Assembly: GCA_007095845.1 (NCBI GenBank)
Contig: SFBI01000037.1
Location: 1 to 49,371 of the forward strand
From: Microcystis aeruginosa Ma_MB_S_20031200_S102
GTDB taxonomy: Bacteria; Cyanobacteriota; Cyanobacteriia; Cyanobacteriales; Microcystaceae
Length of the DNA stretch: 49,371 nucleotides
Direction of reading: 5' to 3'
Position numbers and translations under genes: made by a program. Position 1 is the stretch's first letter. Each line of letters begins with the position of its first letter. A model generated the notes under the pieces. It did no database searches and was not told the DNA's origin. It saw only the letters and a list, made by a program, of their open reading frames with translations. Shown piece by piece: positions 8,066 through 17,063 of the stretch.

Positions 8066-8566
8066 ATGCGAGTTTTTCTGCCAATTCTCTGTTTATGTCT
8101 AGGAATAGGGGAATTTTTCCTCAATCCCCCCATTAGTCCCGTCAATTCCTTTTCCGCAACCACGGTAACTCGAACGGAAACCCGTTTGCTGCTGAATTTA
8201 AAAAAAAGACGGGTTTTTGTTTACCAAGGACAGAAAATAATCGCTTCTTACCCAGTGGCGATCGGTCGTCCGGGTTGGGAAACCCCGACGGGACAATTTA
8301 GGGTGATTCAGATGGTGCGGGAACCAGTTTGGGAACATCCTTTCACCGGTCAACTGGTGCCATCGGGAAAAAACAACCCCTTGGGGGCCCGTTGGATTGG
8401 ATTTTGGACTGATGGCGCGAATTTTATCGGTTTTCACGGTACACCCCAAGAAAATCTCATCGGCCAGGCCGTCTCCCACGGTTGCGTCAGGATGCGCGAT
8501 CGAGATATAAAAGCTTTATTTGAAAAGGTAAAAATCGGCACTTCGGTGATAGTAATCGCTCAATAA
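8066..8566 (+). CDS. L,D-transpeptidase (YkuD domain)
   Basis: A secreted or periplasmic enzyme that forms 3-3 cross-links in peptidoglycan or attaches proteins to it. The 166-residue protein begins with a hydrophobic signal-like segment (residues 1-22) and consists otherwise of one YkuD domain. The catalytic motif is SHGCVRM with nucleophile C140 and the supporting histidines H124 (FHGT) and H138. It has no LysM or other wall-binding domain. It stands alone between the ABC ATPase on the other strand and the SemiSWEET gene, with a 190-bp gap that contains a dispersed repeat. Confidence 0.92.
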   Translation: MRVFLPILCLCLGIGEFFLNPPISPVNSFSATTVTRTETRLLLNLKKRRVFVYQGQKIIASYPVAIGRPGWETPTGQFRVIQMVREPVWEHPFTGQLVPSGKNNPLGARWIGFWTDGANFIGFHGTPQENLIGQAVSHGCVRMRDRDIKALFEKVKIGTSVIVIAQ

Positions 8567-8568
8567 GT

Positions 8569-8593
8569 AGGGTCTGCTCAAAAAGTTTCTTGG
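8569..8593. repeat. Short dispersed repeat (TTTGCTGAAAAAGT family)
   Basis: GGTCTGCTCAAAAAGTTTCTT is a variant of the repeat also seen at 4884, 25722, 40892 and 42724. Confidence 0.5.
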
Positions 8594-8757
8594 TCAGGTT
8601 AGGAGTCGGTCGTCGGTGGTCAGTCCCGATGAAAAAATTTTCACCCCCACAGATGAAAGAGGTTTCCTTCCCTACACCCTACACCCTCTTTCAAGTCAGG
8701 AGTAATTTAGATAGTCAACAGTTTAAAATGAGAGAAACTAAGCCAAGAGGATAAGCG

Positions 8758-9012
8758 GTGAATATTATTGAACTAATCGGGATCGTGGCGGGAATATTAA
8801 CCACTGTCTCCTTTTTACCCCAAGTGATTAAAACTTGGCGTTATCGTTCGGCTAAGGACTTGTCCCTCACTATGTTTATTTGCTTTTGTCTGGGGGTTTT
8901 TCTCTGGCTAATCTACGGGATTTATATGAGCAGTAAACCGATTATTATTGCTAATTTTGTTACTTTTATCTTAGCGGGGACAATTCTCTATTTTAAGATT
9001 AAATATGATTAA
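8758..9012 (+). CDS. SemiSWEET sugar transporter
   Basis: A very short membrane protein of 84 residues with three hydrophobic spans, one PQ-loop unit. The hallmark proline-glutamine pair is in SFLPQVIKTW (residues 21-22). SemiSWEETs dimerise to make a sugar uniport path equivalent to half of a eukaryotic SWEET. The start is a GTG with AGAGGAT upstream; no other in-frame start gives a complete first helix. It is a single-gene unit with the next gene 150 bp away. The sugar is unknown. Confidence 0.88.
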   Translation: MNIIELIGIVAGILTTVSFLPQVIKTWRYRSAKDLSLTMFICFCLGVFLWLIYGIYMSSKPIIIANFVTFILAGTILYFKIKYD

Positions 9013-9161
9013 ATTGACAATCCCTTGCAGCCCTCTTGGCTCACGTCATGACAATTCTACAATTTATCCCCACATCTAGGGGCGAGGATAGGATTTTTAG
9101 GTTAATTTATTGTTAAGATGATCATCTTTGACCATTGAGACCAAATTTGGGGTCAAGAAAC

Positions 9162-10415
9162 ATGAGCGATCGCATCGAGTGGATTAATGCCCTATCAACC
9201 CGTCCCTCCCTAGAAGCGGCGGTGACGGAAGTAGTGGAAAAAGTGCGAGATAAGTTAGTTGGATCGGCAGATCTAGCCATAATTTTTATTTCTTCTGCCT
9301 ATGCCAGCGACTATCCCCGTTTAGTTCCCTTAATCTTAGATAAACTCCCTGTTCCTGTCCTGATCGGCTGCGGTGGGGCGGGGATTGTCGGCATGGGTGA
9401 CAGGGAAAAAGCGCGAGAAATCGAAGCGAGTCCGGCTTTAAGTCTCACCGTCGCCCATTTGCCTAATGTGGAAGTGCAGTCCTTCTATATCGAAGCGGCG
9501 GAAATGCCCGATCTCGACAGTTCCCCCTCTAGTTGGACAGAATTATTAGGGGTAGAAGCGGCCAAAAATCCCCAATTTATCCTTTTAGCCGATCCTTTTT
9601 CCAGTCGCATCAATGATCTGTTAGAGGGTTTAGATTTTGCCTACCCCGGTTCGGCCAAAATCGGCGGTTTAGTCAGTGGTGGCATGATCGAACGTTCTGG
9701 GGGTCTATTCTACCACGATCAACAAAAACCGCGTAATAGCTATCTCTATCGTCAGGGAACCGTAGGAATCGCCCTTTCTGGCAATATTATCGTCGAAACT
9801 ATCGTCGCCCAGGGTTGTCGTCCCATTGGACCGATTTATCAGGTGAGTGAGGGAGAACGCAATATTATCATCTCCATGACCAGTAAAGAGGCCGATGGGA
9901 CTCCGCAACCACCTTTAAATCTACTGCGGGATTTAATCCCCTCCTTAAGGGAAAAAGACCGAGAATTAGTGCAAAACTCCCTTTTTATCGGTATTGCTAG
10001 GGACGAGTTCAAAATGCAGTTGCGGGCCGGGGATTTCTTAATTCGCAGTGTTTTGGGAGTAGATCCTCGTCAAGGTGCGATCGCAATTGGCGATCGAGTT
10101 CGTCCGGGGCAGCGGGTACAATTTCACCTGCGCGATGCTGACACTTCCGCCCTAGATTTAGAATTACTTTTGCAAGCTTTTCCCCAAGAAAAACCTGATA
10201 GTTCAGAAGTACTAGGGGCTTTAATCTTTTCCTGTCTCGGTCGCGGGGAAAATCTTTACGAAAAACCCGACTTTGATTCGGGTCTTTTTCAGCGTTATTT
10301 CGCCAATGTTCCCCTCGCCGGTTTCTTTGGCAACGGAGAAATCGGTCCTGTGGCTGGTCGCACTTTTTTACATGGTTATACCTCGGCTTTTGCCCTCTTT
10401 CGTCAGGGAATTTAA
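9162..10415 (+). CDS. FIST domain protein
   Basis: A 417-residue protein with a FIST N-terminal domain (about residues 25-215) and FIST C-terminal domain (about 225-400). FIST domains are predicted small-ligand sensors found alone or fused to signalling modules; here there is no kinase, cyclase or methyl-accepting part. Landmarks include LIGCGGAGIVG, GSAKIGGLVSGG, and the C-terminal NVPLAGFFGNGEIGPV followed by FLHGYTSAFALFR. I chose the ATG at 9162 rather than an upstream TTG because the upstream nine codons have no SD sequence and no family-like content. Ligand unknown. Confidence 0.85.
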   Translation: MSDRIEWINALSTRPSLEAAVTEVVEKVRDKLVGSADLAIIFISSAYASDYPRLVPLILDKLPVPVLIGCGGAGIVGMGDREKAREIEASPALSLTVAHLPNVEVQSFYIEAAEMPDLDSSPSSWTELLGVEAAKNPQFILLADPFSSRINDLLEGLDFAYPGSAKIGGLVSGGMIERSGGLFYHDQQKPRNSYLYRQGTVGIALSGNIIVETIVAQGCRPIGPIYQVSEGERNIIISMTSKEADGTPQPPLNLLRDLIPSLREKDRELVQNSLFIGIARDEFKMQLRAGDFLIRSVLGVDPRQGAIAIGDRVRPGQRVQFHLRDADTSALDLELLLQAFPQEKPDSSEVLGALIFSCLGRGENLYEKPDFDSGLFQRYFANVPLAGFFGNGEIGPVAGRTFLHGYTSAFALFRQGI

Positions 10416-10453
10416 TGCTATACTAAATAGTTAGTACGCTAGGGAGTAGAACA

Positions 10454-11167
10454 ATGGTAAAAGCCCAATCTTTCTCTAAGTCGGAGATTATCTATCCCGA
10501 TAGTGACGGTAAACCGATAGCCGATAATACCAAACAATTTCGCTGGATTGTGACGATTAAGGAAAATCTCGAATGTTTATTCGCAGACAATGACCATGTG
10601 TTTATCGCCGGCGATCTGTTGTGGTATCCGGTCGAGGGGGATAATAAAACTTGTCAAGCGCCAGATGCTATGGTGGTGTTTGGCAGACCCAAGGGCGATC
10701 GAGGTTCCTATAAGCAATGGTTAGAAAACCAGATTGCGCCGCAGGTGGTCTTTGAAATTCTCTCTCCAGGCAACACTAAAGCGGAAATGCGCCGAAAATG
10801 GCAATTTTATCAGCGTTTTGGCGTAGAGGAATATTATCTCTATGATCCCGATGCTAATCATCTACAGGGTTGGTGGCGCAGGGGTGATCAATTGGAGATG
10901 ATTCCCGCGATCGATAATTGGCAGAGTCCGCTTCTACAGATTCGTTTTCAACTGGAGAGTCCCCAGTTAGCTATTTTTTATCCCGATGGCTCCCGGTTTT
11001 TGACCACCCTAGAAATCAAGCAAAAAGCGGAATTAGCCGAACAACGGGCCGATGCCGCCGAACAGCAAGCCCAACAGGAACGTCAACGGACCCGGGAAGC
11101 TGAGGCAAAATTAGCCCGCTTAGAGGCGCAATTACGGGCAATGGGGATTAATCTAGGGGAAAGCTAA
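10454..11167 (+). CDS. Uma2 family (DUF820) nuclease-fold protein
   Basis: A 237-residue protein of the Uma2/DUF820 family, a PD-(D/E)XK nuclease fold greatly expanded in cyanobacteria. Catalytic-type elements are the PDAMVVF strand near residue 76 and VVFEILSPGN near 97, followed by a lysine-containing helix (KAEMRRKWQFY). The C-terminal 50 residues form an Ala/Glu/Gln-rich coiled coil (KAELAEQRADAAEQQAQ), as often seen in this family. The biological role is not established; links with mobile elements have been proposed. The last four bases overlap the stop of the convergent DUF1350 gene. Confidence 0.85.
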   Translation: MVKAQSFSKSEIIYPDSDGKPIADNTKQFRWIVTIKENLECLFADNDHVFIAGDLLWYPVEGDNKTCQAPDAMVVFGRPKGDRGSYKQWLENQIAPQVVFEILSPGNTKAEMRRKWQFYQRFGVEEYYLYDPDANHLQGWWRRGDQLEMIPAIDNWQSPLLQIRFQLESPQLAIFYPDGSRFLTTLEIKQKAELAEQRADAAEQQAQQERQRTREAEAKLARLEAQLRAMGINLGES

Positions 11168-11943
11168 CGAGAGGCGGGAAGGACGGGATTTAACCAGTGG
11201 AGAATCTCATCTTTGAGACGGGAATTATCCCGGGCAAGTCCCTGTTTTAACCATTGGCCGATCGCATCGAGGGGAGTAAATACTTCTCCGGTTTGCCAAC
11301 TGACATCTTGACTCAAGGGAGTGAGATGATTACCCGGGAGAGTTCGCAGGGCAATTAAATCATTAAAGCGTTTTTTTAGCAGGGGATTTAATACCAGAGA
11401 TTGATCGATCGTGTCGTCTTGAAAACGGATTAAAAGATTGCGACGAATGGCATAATCTTGGAAAATTAACTCGTTTGTTTCTTCGGGGGAAGGGGTAAAT
11501 TCGAGGTTAAAAGTGGTGTCAATTTGCAAAGGTTCGATAAAAGGAATAGCCCGACGAATGGGATAATTATTAAAGGAAATGAGGATATTTCCCGCCCGTT
11601 CCACTTCGTAGAGACTACCGATTAATAAATGTAGTTTACACCCCATACTGTGACCCAATCCGTAGATGGGGAGATAACCTTGGGGCAGACTATGATTCCA
11701 GCGCAGACGTTCAATAATATTATCAAAACGGTTTAAAACTGTGCGGGCGATCGATTTGTGATCGAGGGTATTAACAAAGGGAGTCGCGACAATAGCGTAT
11801 CCTGAATTCCCGAGACTTTCTAATAACCAACGATAGGTAATATTCGGGGCTGCCGCCACAAATGCCCCCCCTAAAAAGTGGATGATACCCCTGGGACGAC
11901 GGGGGAGAAAAACCCAATTACCCGCTATTTCTTGCCAATTCAT
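11164..11943 (-). CDS. DUF1350 alpha/beta-hydrolase-like protein
   Basis: A 259-residue protein of the DUF1350 family found in cyanobacteria and plastids. The strand-turn-helix segment GLGHSMGCK carries a candidate nucleophile S99 in the G-x-S-x-G style of alpha/beta hydrolases, and the N-terminal GGAFVAAAP could form the oxyanion region. Its substrate is unknown. It converges with the Uma2 gene with a 4-bp stop-codon overlap. The ATG has no strong ribosome-binding site visible. Confidence 0.8.
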   Translation of the reverse strand: MNWQEIAGNWVFLPRRPRGIIHFLGGAFVAAAPNITYRWLLESLGNSGYAIVATPFVNTLDHKSIARTVLNRFDNIIERLRWNHSLPQGYLPIYGLGHSMGCKLHLLIGSLYEVERAGNILISFNNYPIRRAIPFIEPLQIDTTFNLEFTPSPEETNELIFQDYAIRRNLLIRFQDDTIDQSLVLNPLLKKRFNDLIALRTLPGNHLTPLSQDVSWQTGEVFTPLDAIGQWLKQGLARDNSRLKDEILHWLNPVLPASR

Positions 11944-12006
11944 AGTTAGTTATCAGTGAATTAATAACTTCTTAGTCACTCACCAAATAAAGACCACTTC
12001 CTATTA

Positions 12007-12087
12007 TACTAAATCCTGTGGAAAAGGGATAAGCTAAGACGCATTTAAACCGCTTATTCTTAGATTAGCGGAACCTCCCCCAATCCC
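12007..12087. repeat. Truncated TACTAAATCC element joined to AAGCTAAGACGC repeat
   Basis: TACTAAATCC at 12007 is the end of the IS630-like miniature element seen at 31538 and 42911, but here only the end is left. It is followed by AAGCTAAGACGCATTTAAAC (12031-12050) and CTTATTCTTAGATTAGCGGA. This second part recurs inverted at 19871-19928 and partly at 34032-34060. The rest of the 11944-12259 gap includes a GC-rich palindrome around TCGGCTGAGCTCACGGCCGA (about 12109-12130); no gene is seen. Confidence 0.6.
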
Positions 12088-12259
12088 TTTGCTGTTGCCT
12101 TTTGCCGTTCGGCTGAGCTCACGGCCGAAGCCTCTTGCATGAGTGCCTCGTCTCAACAAGCAATTTAAATTACGAACAGCTTAGGAGATTAGCCAGAGAG
12201 CAGCCCGCCGGATCAGGATAACTGTTCGCCCAAGTTATAAAAAATCGGTAGGAATAGTT

Positions 12260-12817
12260 CTAGGGCAGTTTTTTCTTAATAAAAGCCACTAATTGCGACA
12301 TTTGTTTCTTGATAGTTTCCATTTCTGTTTGCATTTGGGCAATTTGGGCATGGAGAGTCTGAATATCAGTGCTATAATCCCCAGTGAGTTGCTGTAGTTT
12401 CGGGCTAGAAACTGTTGGTTTGGGAGAATACTGTTTTGCCTTAGCCATCGCTTCTTTAATCGCTTTTAGCAATTGTTTTTGGTCGAAAGGCTTTTCAATA
12501 AAGGCAAAATATTGGAAAGGTTCGGGGATTTTCTCTACCACCTCCTCTTTCCTTCCCGACATTAACACTAGGGGGATACTTTTGAGATTATCTTTGGTTT
12601 GGATTTGCTGAAACACCTCCCAACCGCTCATTTTCGGGAGAAGGAAGTCCAAAATAATCAAATTCGGTTTTTGGGTACGGATGAGATTATAACCCTCTAA
12701 TCCGTCTTTAGCTTCGAGAAATTCAAAGTTACCCTCTGGTAACATATCGCGAATGTGCATCCTGATCACTTTACTGTCATCGATAACGATAATTTTATGA
12801 TTTGACACGATAGACAC
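12260..12817 (-). CDS. Stand-alone response regulator with coiled-coil tail
   Basis: A CheY-like receiver domain (about residues 8-125) followed by a 60-residue tail containing a coiled coil (TLHAQIAQMQTEMETIKKQM). Receiver residues are intact: acidic pair D13-D14, phospho-acceptor D57 (LIILDFLLPKMSGW), a serine in the LVLMSG strand and the lysine of EKPFDQ. There is no DNA-binding or enzymatic output domain. It may signal through protein-protein contacts, as CheY- or PatA-type cyanobacterial regulators do. No kinase is encoded in the window, so the partner is unknown. Confidence 0.88.
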   Translation of the reverse strand: MSIVSNHKIIVIDDSKVIRMHIRDMLPEGNFEFLEAKDGLEGYNLIRTQKPNLIILDFLLPKMSGWEVFQQIQTKDNLKSIPLVLMSGRKEEVVEKIPEPFQYFAFIEKPFDQKQLLKAIKEAMAKAKQYSPKPTVSSPKLQQLTGDYSTDIQTLHAQIAQMQTEMETIKKQMSQLVAFIKKKLP

Positions 12818-12932
12818 CTTAGAAAAGAGACAAAAGATAAGCTCGATGATTCGAGGGGGTATTGAGGAAAACTTTCGGGATAGGCATCGAGGATTCCCAA
12901 AAACCCCTTAGAAGTTAACATACATCATAAGG

Positions 12933-12957
12933 AAAAAACCTCGGTTAATGTCCGAGG
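12933..12957 (-). terminator. Intrinsic terminator after the subtilase gene
   Basis: On the minus strand the stem CCTCGG/CCGAGG with a 7-base loop is followed by TTTTTT. It lies about 110 bp after the protease stop and would separate that gene from the response regulator. Confidence 0.75.
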
Positions 12958-12979
12958 CTGCTGTTGTAGGAGAACTCAA
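12933..12979 (-). ncRNA. Candidate sRNA 3' end or UTR: anti-SD-like motif plus terminator
   Basis: Reading on the minus strand, TTGAGTTCTCCTACA is followed by CCTCGG, a 7-base loop, CCGAGG and six Ts. This is the same arrangement as at 4791-4844, with an identical 15-mer and stem but different spacer and loop. It lies between the subtilase stop and the response-regulator start. It could be the 3' UTR of the protease mRNA or an independent small RNA. Confidence 0.4.
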
Positions 12980-13064
12980 TGCAAAACAAAGGGAAGATAC
13001 CAAAACCAAAGAGGTTTTTATCGGTAAATCACCTTCGTTGTCCCATTGTAACCCCTGTTCAAGC

Positions 13065-14837
13065 CTATCGGGATGAAGTAGCACTTTTTAGGGCTAAATA
13101 ACCTAAACCGAGACATAAAAGCGCATTTACGCCCAAAAACGCCTGAGCGATCGCACCAGAACCTAACCAGATCAGAGTAGGATGGATAATAGCGCTGATA
13201 CCTAAAGTCACCGCCATGGCTAAACTGACTCCCACCGCTAACCATTTTGCTTGGGGATGACTCAAAAGCAGAGCAATCAGGACAAAGGGCAGGATAACAC
13301 TGGCAAAAAGCGGATTAAGGGCAGAACTTCCCTGAATAACGCCTCCTAGGTCAGAAAGAGAACTACCCATCACTCGGAAAGGCCATTGGGGTAAATCGAA
13401 GATATAAAGACCTCTGAGGAAAAATAAGCCAGAACTGCCAAAAATTAGACCAGCATTCAAAAATCCGTTCCAGGGGAAGGGAAAATAATTTCTCAGCCAC
13501 CAAGCGAGGAGATAAGAACCCAAAACCATAGCCATTTTGGGTAAAACCGCCACCGCACCGCCATCAATCCAGAAACGGGGATTGAGATAACCGTTATCGC
13601 GCAACCAACGCCAAAAATCCCGGAAAGTAATCTGTCCTTTTAATGCTAATTGTACGGCATTGCCTGCGTCTAATTGTCCGGCACCAAAATGATTAAAGGG
13701 ATCATCATTGATCTTACGGGCTGACTGTTGCAAAACCTCTAAAACTGCATTGGGTTCTTTAATTCCCGTAGCCTTAATTAAAGCTACCACCCCAGCAACG
13801 TGAGGGGCTGCCATGCTGGTTCCCTGAAAACCGAGGAACGCCGGTTCACCCCCTTTAGCGGGATCGATGGTTTCTTGGATAATTTTACCCGTATCGGAGC
13901 CGCCGGGGGCAGCAATATCGATTCCGGCTCCGAAATTAGAATAGGGGGCTTTATTTCCGGAAGCATCTACCGCAGAAACGCCGATAACGTGGGGAAAACG
14001 GGCAGGATAGGCGGCGGAATTATCATCGGCATTACCGGCAGCGGCGACGATTACCACACCTTTACTATAGGCGTATTCGATCGCCTCTTTCATTACTTGG
14101 GTTTCCCCTCCACCCCCTAAACTCATATTGATGACATCGGCTTTATTATCGACGGCAAAACGGATCGCTTCGGCAATATCTCCCACGGTTCCCCCACCCG
14201 TCCCGGAAAGCACCTTGAGGGGCATAATTTTGGCTTTGTAGGCGATGCCGGCTACCCCGTAGTTATTATTGGTCGATTGGGCAATTGTTCCCGCTACATG
14301 GGTTCCGTGACCGTTATCGTCCTCGGCATTGCTGCGATCGTTGACGAAGTCGTAGCCTTCGACAAACTCGGTTTCTCGCAGATCGGGAACTTTTGATACA
14401 CCTGTATCAATGACGGCGACGGTAATTCCTTCACCGTGATTTTCTTCCCAAGCGCGTTCGATGTTAATTCCCCGCAGGTTCCACTGTTTGCTATAGTCGG
14501 GGTCATTGGGGGCGATAAAAGCATGATAAATATAATCGGGTTCGATCGATTCGGTGTATTTTTTTAGGTCGGAATTGCGGAGAGTTTTCAGTAGTTTGCT
14601 ATCTCCTGCCACGGTGTAAAGATGTTCATCAATGGAAAAAATACTATTTAAACTGGTGGTTTTTCCCGCTTTTTTGTTAACAGTATTTAACTGCTCATCG
14701 AGGACGCTGACTGGTACATCGTCCTTAAAATCGATTAAAATTGATTGATATTCGCCCCGATGTGCTAATCCAGTAAAGTTAAAGAGAGCAAATCCCAGAC
14801 CGATAACAAATAGGGCTAACAATAAAATTTTTTTCAT
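13065..14837 (-). CDS. Subtilisin-like serine protease with C-terminal membrane domain
   Basis: A 590-residue S8 peptidase. An N-terminal hydrophobic segment (residues 3-20) serves as signal or anchor, followed by a prodomain-like stretch to about 110. The catalytic triad is D144 (AVIDTG), H177 (NGHGTHVAG) and S341 (GTSMAAPHVAG), with the oxyanion asparagine N269 (AAAGNADDN). From about residue 430 there are five hydrophobic spans, which ordinary secreted subtilisins lack. The catalytic domain would face the periplasm and be held at the membrane. A terminator follows the gene. The start is the first ATG before a Lys-Lys signal segment. Confidence 0.92.
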   Translation of the reverse strand: MKKILLLALFVIGLGFALFNFTGLAHRGEYQSILIDFKDDVPVSVLDEQLNTVNKKAGKTTSLNSIFSIDEHLYTVAGDSKLLKTLRNSDLKKYTESIEPDYIYHAFIAPNDPDYSKQWNLRGINIERAWEENHGEGITVAVIDTGVSKVPDLRETEFVEGYDFVNDRSNAEDDNGHGTHVAGTIAQSTNNNYGVAGIAYKAKIMPLKVLSGTGGGTVGDIAEAIRFAVDNKADVINMSLGGGGETQVMKEAIEYAYSKGVVIVAAAGNADDNSAAYPARFPHVIGVSAVDASGNKAPYSNFGAGIDIAAPGGSDTGKIIQETIDPAKGGEPAFLGFQGTSMAAPHVAGVVALIKATGIKEPNAVLEVLQQSARKINDDPFNHFGAGQLDAGNAVQLALKGQITFRDFWRWLRDNGYLNPRFWIDGGAVAVLPKMAMVLGSYLLAWWLRNYFPFPWNGFLNAGLIFGSSGLFFLRGLYIFDLPQWPFRVMGSSLSDLGGVIQGSSALNPLFASVILPFVLIALLLSHPQAKWLAVGVSLAMAVTLGISAIIHPTLIWLGSGAIAQAFLGVNALLCLGLGYLALKSATSSR

Positions 14838-14971
14838 AGATTTCCTAAGAATGGATCATTACAAGCCAAGGTTTTTTTAGTTTCGATGAGAAAATCTGAG
14901 GGAAGTTCCCCTATTTTTGTCTCGATTGAGAATAGGACTAACCAGTCACAAAAAGTCACCTGTTGTTTATT

Positions 14972-15406
14972 TTAAGCTCGATCGCCGATCGCTGTTAATT
15001 GCCGACTGGCAAAAATAGCTTCGTAGTGGCGATAATGTTTAAATTCGAGGAGATTATAGAAAGGATCCTCTAGGAAAAAGGTTTTATGTTCGGTTATCTC
15101 CCCATTAAAGCGAGTTTTTGGTTCTAGATAAAATTTTAGTTGATTGACTCGTGCTTTTTCGAGAAGATTGTCCCAATCCCTGGCATCCGGCAGAATTAGA
15201 CCAAAATGGCGGGGATAAATGCTATTTTGGGGAGTAAGAGGCATTTCGGTGACGTGAGCGACTACCTGATGACCATAGAAATTTAAGATTATCGCTTTCT
15301 CGGTTTCCCTTCCTGCTAAACAACCTAAACCATCACAGTAAAAGCTTTTAGCAGTGGACACATCGGTAATCGGAATAGCGAGATGAAAAATTGCGGGTTG
15401 ATTCAT
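14972..15406 (-). CDS. VOC-superfamily (glyoxalase/dioxygenase fold) protein
   Basis: A 144-residue single-domain protein of the vicinal-oxygen-chelate fold. It begins with FHLAIPITDVSTAKSFYCDGLGC, in which a metal-binding histidine is expected at residue 6, and ends with a strand EDPFYNLLEFKHY carrying a likely metal glutamate. Proteins like this include dioxygenases, lyases and resistance proteins, and the substrate cannot be told. I placed the start at the ATG giving MNQPAIFHL because the twelve residues before it (from 15442) do not resemble the family. The longer form is possible. Confidence 0.8.
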   Translation of the reverse strand: MNQPAIFHLAIPITDVSTAKSFYCDGLGCLAGRETEKAIILNFYGHQVVAHVTEMPLTPQNSIYPRHFGLILPDARDWDNLLEKARVNQLKFYLEPKTRFNGEITEHKTFFLEDPFYNLLEFKHYRHYEAIFASRQLTAIGDRA

Positions 15407-15555
15407 GGCGATCAAGTTTATCGGCATTCTACTAGGTTCCATTCTAGCGATCGAGGGACGACTTTTCCAAGAATTTTTTTAAATTGGCAATTACCTAGGA
15501 TTGGCCGAATAAATCTAAAAACCTTATTGGATAATATCTTTAGGCTTTGTTTGAC

Positions 15556-15664
15556 ATCAAAAAGTGCTGGCCTTTGCAGTAATCGGGGGGGAAAATTAGG
15601 CACTTTTTCCCTGAAAATCGATAAAACCCCACACCCTACACCCCACACCCTACACCCCACACCT
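15556..15664. repeat. Dispersed repeat plus 15-bp minisatellite
   Basis: Positions 15556-15612 (including GCACTTTTTCCCTGAAAA) match an inverted copy at 42832-42896. Next to it, 15627-15664 holds about two and a half copies of the 15-mer CCCACACCCTACACC. The minisatellite runs up to the end of egtB. Confidence 0.65.
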
Positions 15665-15667
15665 TAC

Positions 15668-17023
15668 CTAAAGACTTTGCGCGATTCTAAAACCAGCGTG
15701 TTGATAAAAATTCCGACGAAACCAATTGCGATAGTAGGGTAGAATTTCTGTGCCGTTAGTCACCCAAGCTCCTCCTAACATCATTTTATGTTGACTATTA
15801 AAGAAAGGAGTGGAATTGTCAGCATAGAGGTAATGGGGTTCAAAGTTAGTTAGGGGATTAAAATCATCTTCTAGCCATTCCCAGACGTTACCGCGTAAGT
15901 CATAAATTTCTGAGTTATTGCCCGTATTTTTTAACATTCCCACGGGATTGGGAGAACAGAATTTTAAATTGAGGTTATAGTCATCAAAGTTATCGTTTTC
16001 TAGGGTATAACATCGATTTTTTTGACTGCCATAGGTGACTAAATTCCACTCAGCTTCCCTCATTAAACGTATTCCTTGACCTTGAAAACGACAGTAGGCG
16101 ATCGCTTCATAATAGTTCACTTCTACCGGCCAATCAAGCGGTAAATCAAGAACATCAAACATGGCTCGATATTGATAATTTCCGCGCTCATCTACCAGCC
16201 AAAATTTAGGATATTTGACTCGATAATGATTTTTCCATTGCCAAGCTTCTTCATCCCAATAGCTGGAATTTTCGTAACCACCATTATCAACAAATTCTTT
16301 AAATTCTCCATTGGTAATCATATATTTACTCACCAGAAAATTGTTAACTTGAACTTGCCGATAACCATACTCATTATCCCAACCATAAATAGGAGAATCT
16401 TGGGGTTTACCAATTTCTACTATTCCCCCAGAAACCTCCACCATTTGATTAGGACTAGCTTGACCAAAAGAAGGGGCATAATGCCAACCGGAAGGACGTT
16501 GCAGACAATCTAAGGGCAGTTGTCTGAGTAACATTGAAGATGTTTCAAAGTGAACACGCTGATGCTCAATTCCCATCATTAATGACCAGAGAGAATGCTG
16601 CGGATGAATAGGAAGATTGAGGGGTACATTTTTAATTATTTCGACCACAATTTCATAGACTTGTTGCCGATATTCCCAAACTTTATCCACCCTAGGCCAC
16701 TGAATATGAGCGATGGCAGAGTTTAATTCTTCAGGAGTTGCTGGATCTACTCCCACTCCAAACAATAATTCATAGTCAGGATTAGGGCTTTTTTTTAATA
16801 GGTTAACCAGTTGCAATTTATTCAGATAAAAAGCGGCAGCGTGACCTAAATAAAAAATGAGGGGATTTCTTAAATCGTCAGGGTTACAATAAAAAGCTTC
16901 TTCTTTGATGATGCTTTTTAACAGCAGCTTCTCTAATTGCCAAGCATTTTCAAAATAGTCTAGTATATTTTCTCGACTACAGTTACTTAGAGAAATAGGA
17001 GCCTGTGCTTGCATCTTTTCCAT
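15668..17023 (-). CDS. egtB: Non-heme iron sulfoxide synthase (EgtB/OvoA core)
   Basis: The enzyme joins a sulfur donor (cysteine or gamma-glutamylcysteine) to the imidazole ring of a histidine derivative using O2 and Fe(II). The 451-residue protein has a DinB-like domain (about 20-175) and a formylglycine-generating-enzyme-like domain (about 190-450). Predicted iron ligands are H61 (YLGHAAAFY), H154 and H158 (EHQRVHFETS). The FGE part has DLRGNVWEW near 375 and ends with AGFRIA. The segments RNPLIFYLGH and HFETSSMLLRQLPL look closer to OvoA than to actinobacterial EgtB, but the OvoA C-terminal methyltransferase is absent. The gene follows egtD by 40 bp, so the likely substrate is trimethylhistidine. 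OvoA-type activity is the alternative. Confidence 0.88.
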   Translation of the reverse strand: MEKMQAQAPISLSNCSRENILDYFENAWQLEKLLLKSIIKEEAFYCNPDDLRNPLIFYLGHAAAFYLNKLQLVNLLKKSPNPDYELLFGVGVDPATPEELNSAIAHIQWPRVDKVWEYRQQVYEIVVEIIKNVPLNLPIHPQHSLWSLMMGIEHQRVHFETSSMLLRQLPLDCLQRPSGWHYAPSFGQASPNQMVEVSGGIVEIGKPQDSPIYGWDNEYGYRQVQVNNFLVSKYMITNGEFKEFVDNGGYENSSYWDEEAWQWKNHYRVKYPKFWLVDERGNYQYRAMFDVLDLPLDWPVEVNYYEAIAYCRFQGQGIRLMREAEWNLVTYGSQKNRCYTLENDNFDDYNLNLKFCSPNPVGMLKNTGNNSEIYDLRGNVWEWLEDDFNPLTNFEPHYLYADNSTPFFNSQHKMMLGGAWVTNGTEILPYYRNWFRRNFYQHAGFRIAQSL

Positions 17024-17063
17024 GTTTTAATGCCTCTATTACTGCTAATAATTTTCTCATTAT

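Noticed and set aside
9135-9161. TTG start for the FIST protein
   Set aside because: It adds only nine residues with no ribosome-binding site; the ATG at 9162 fits better.
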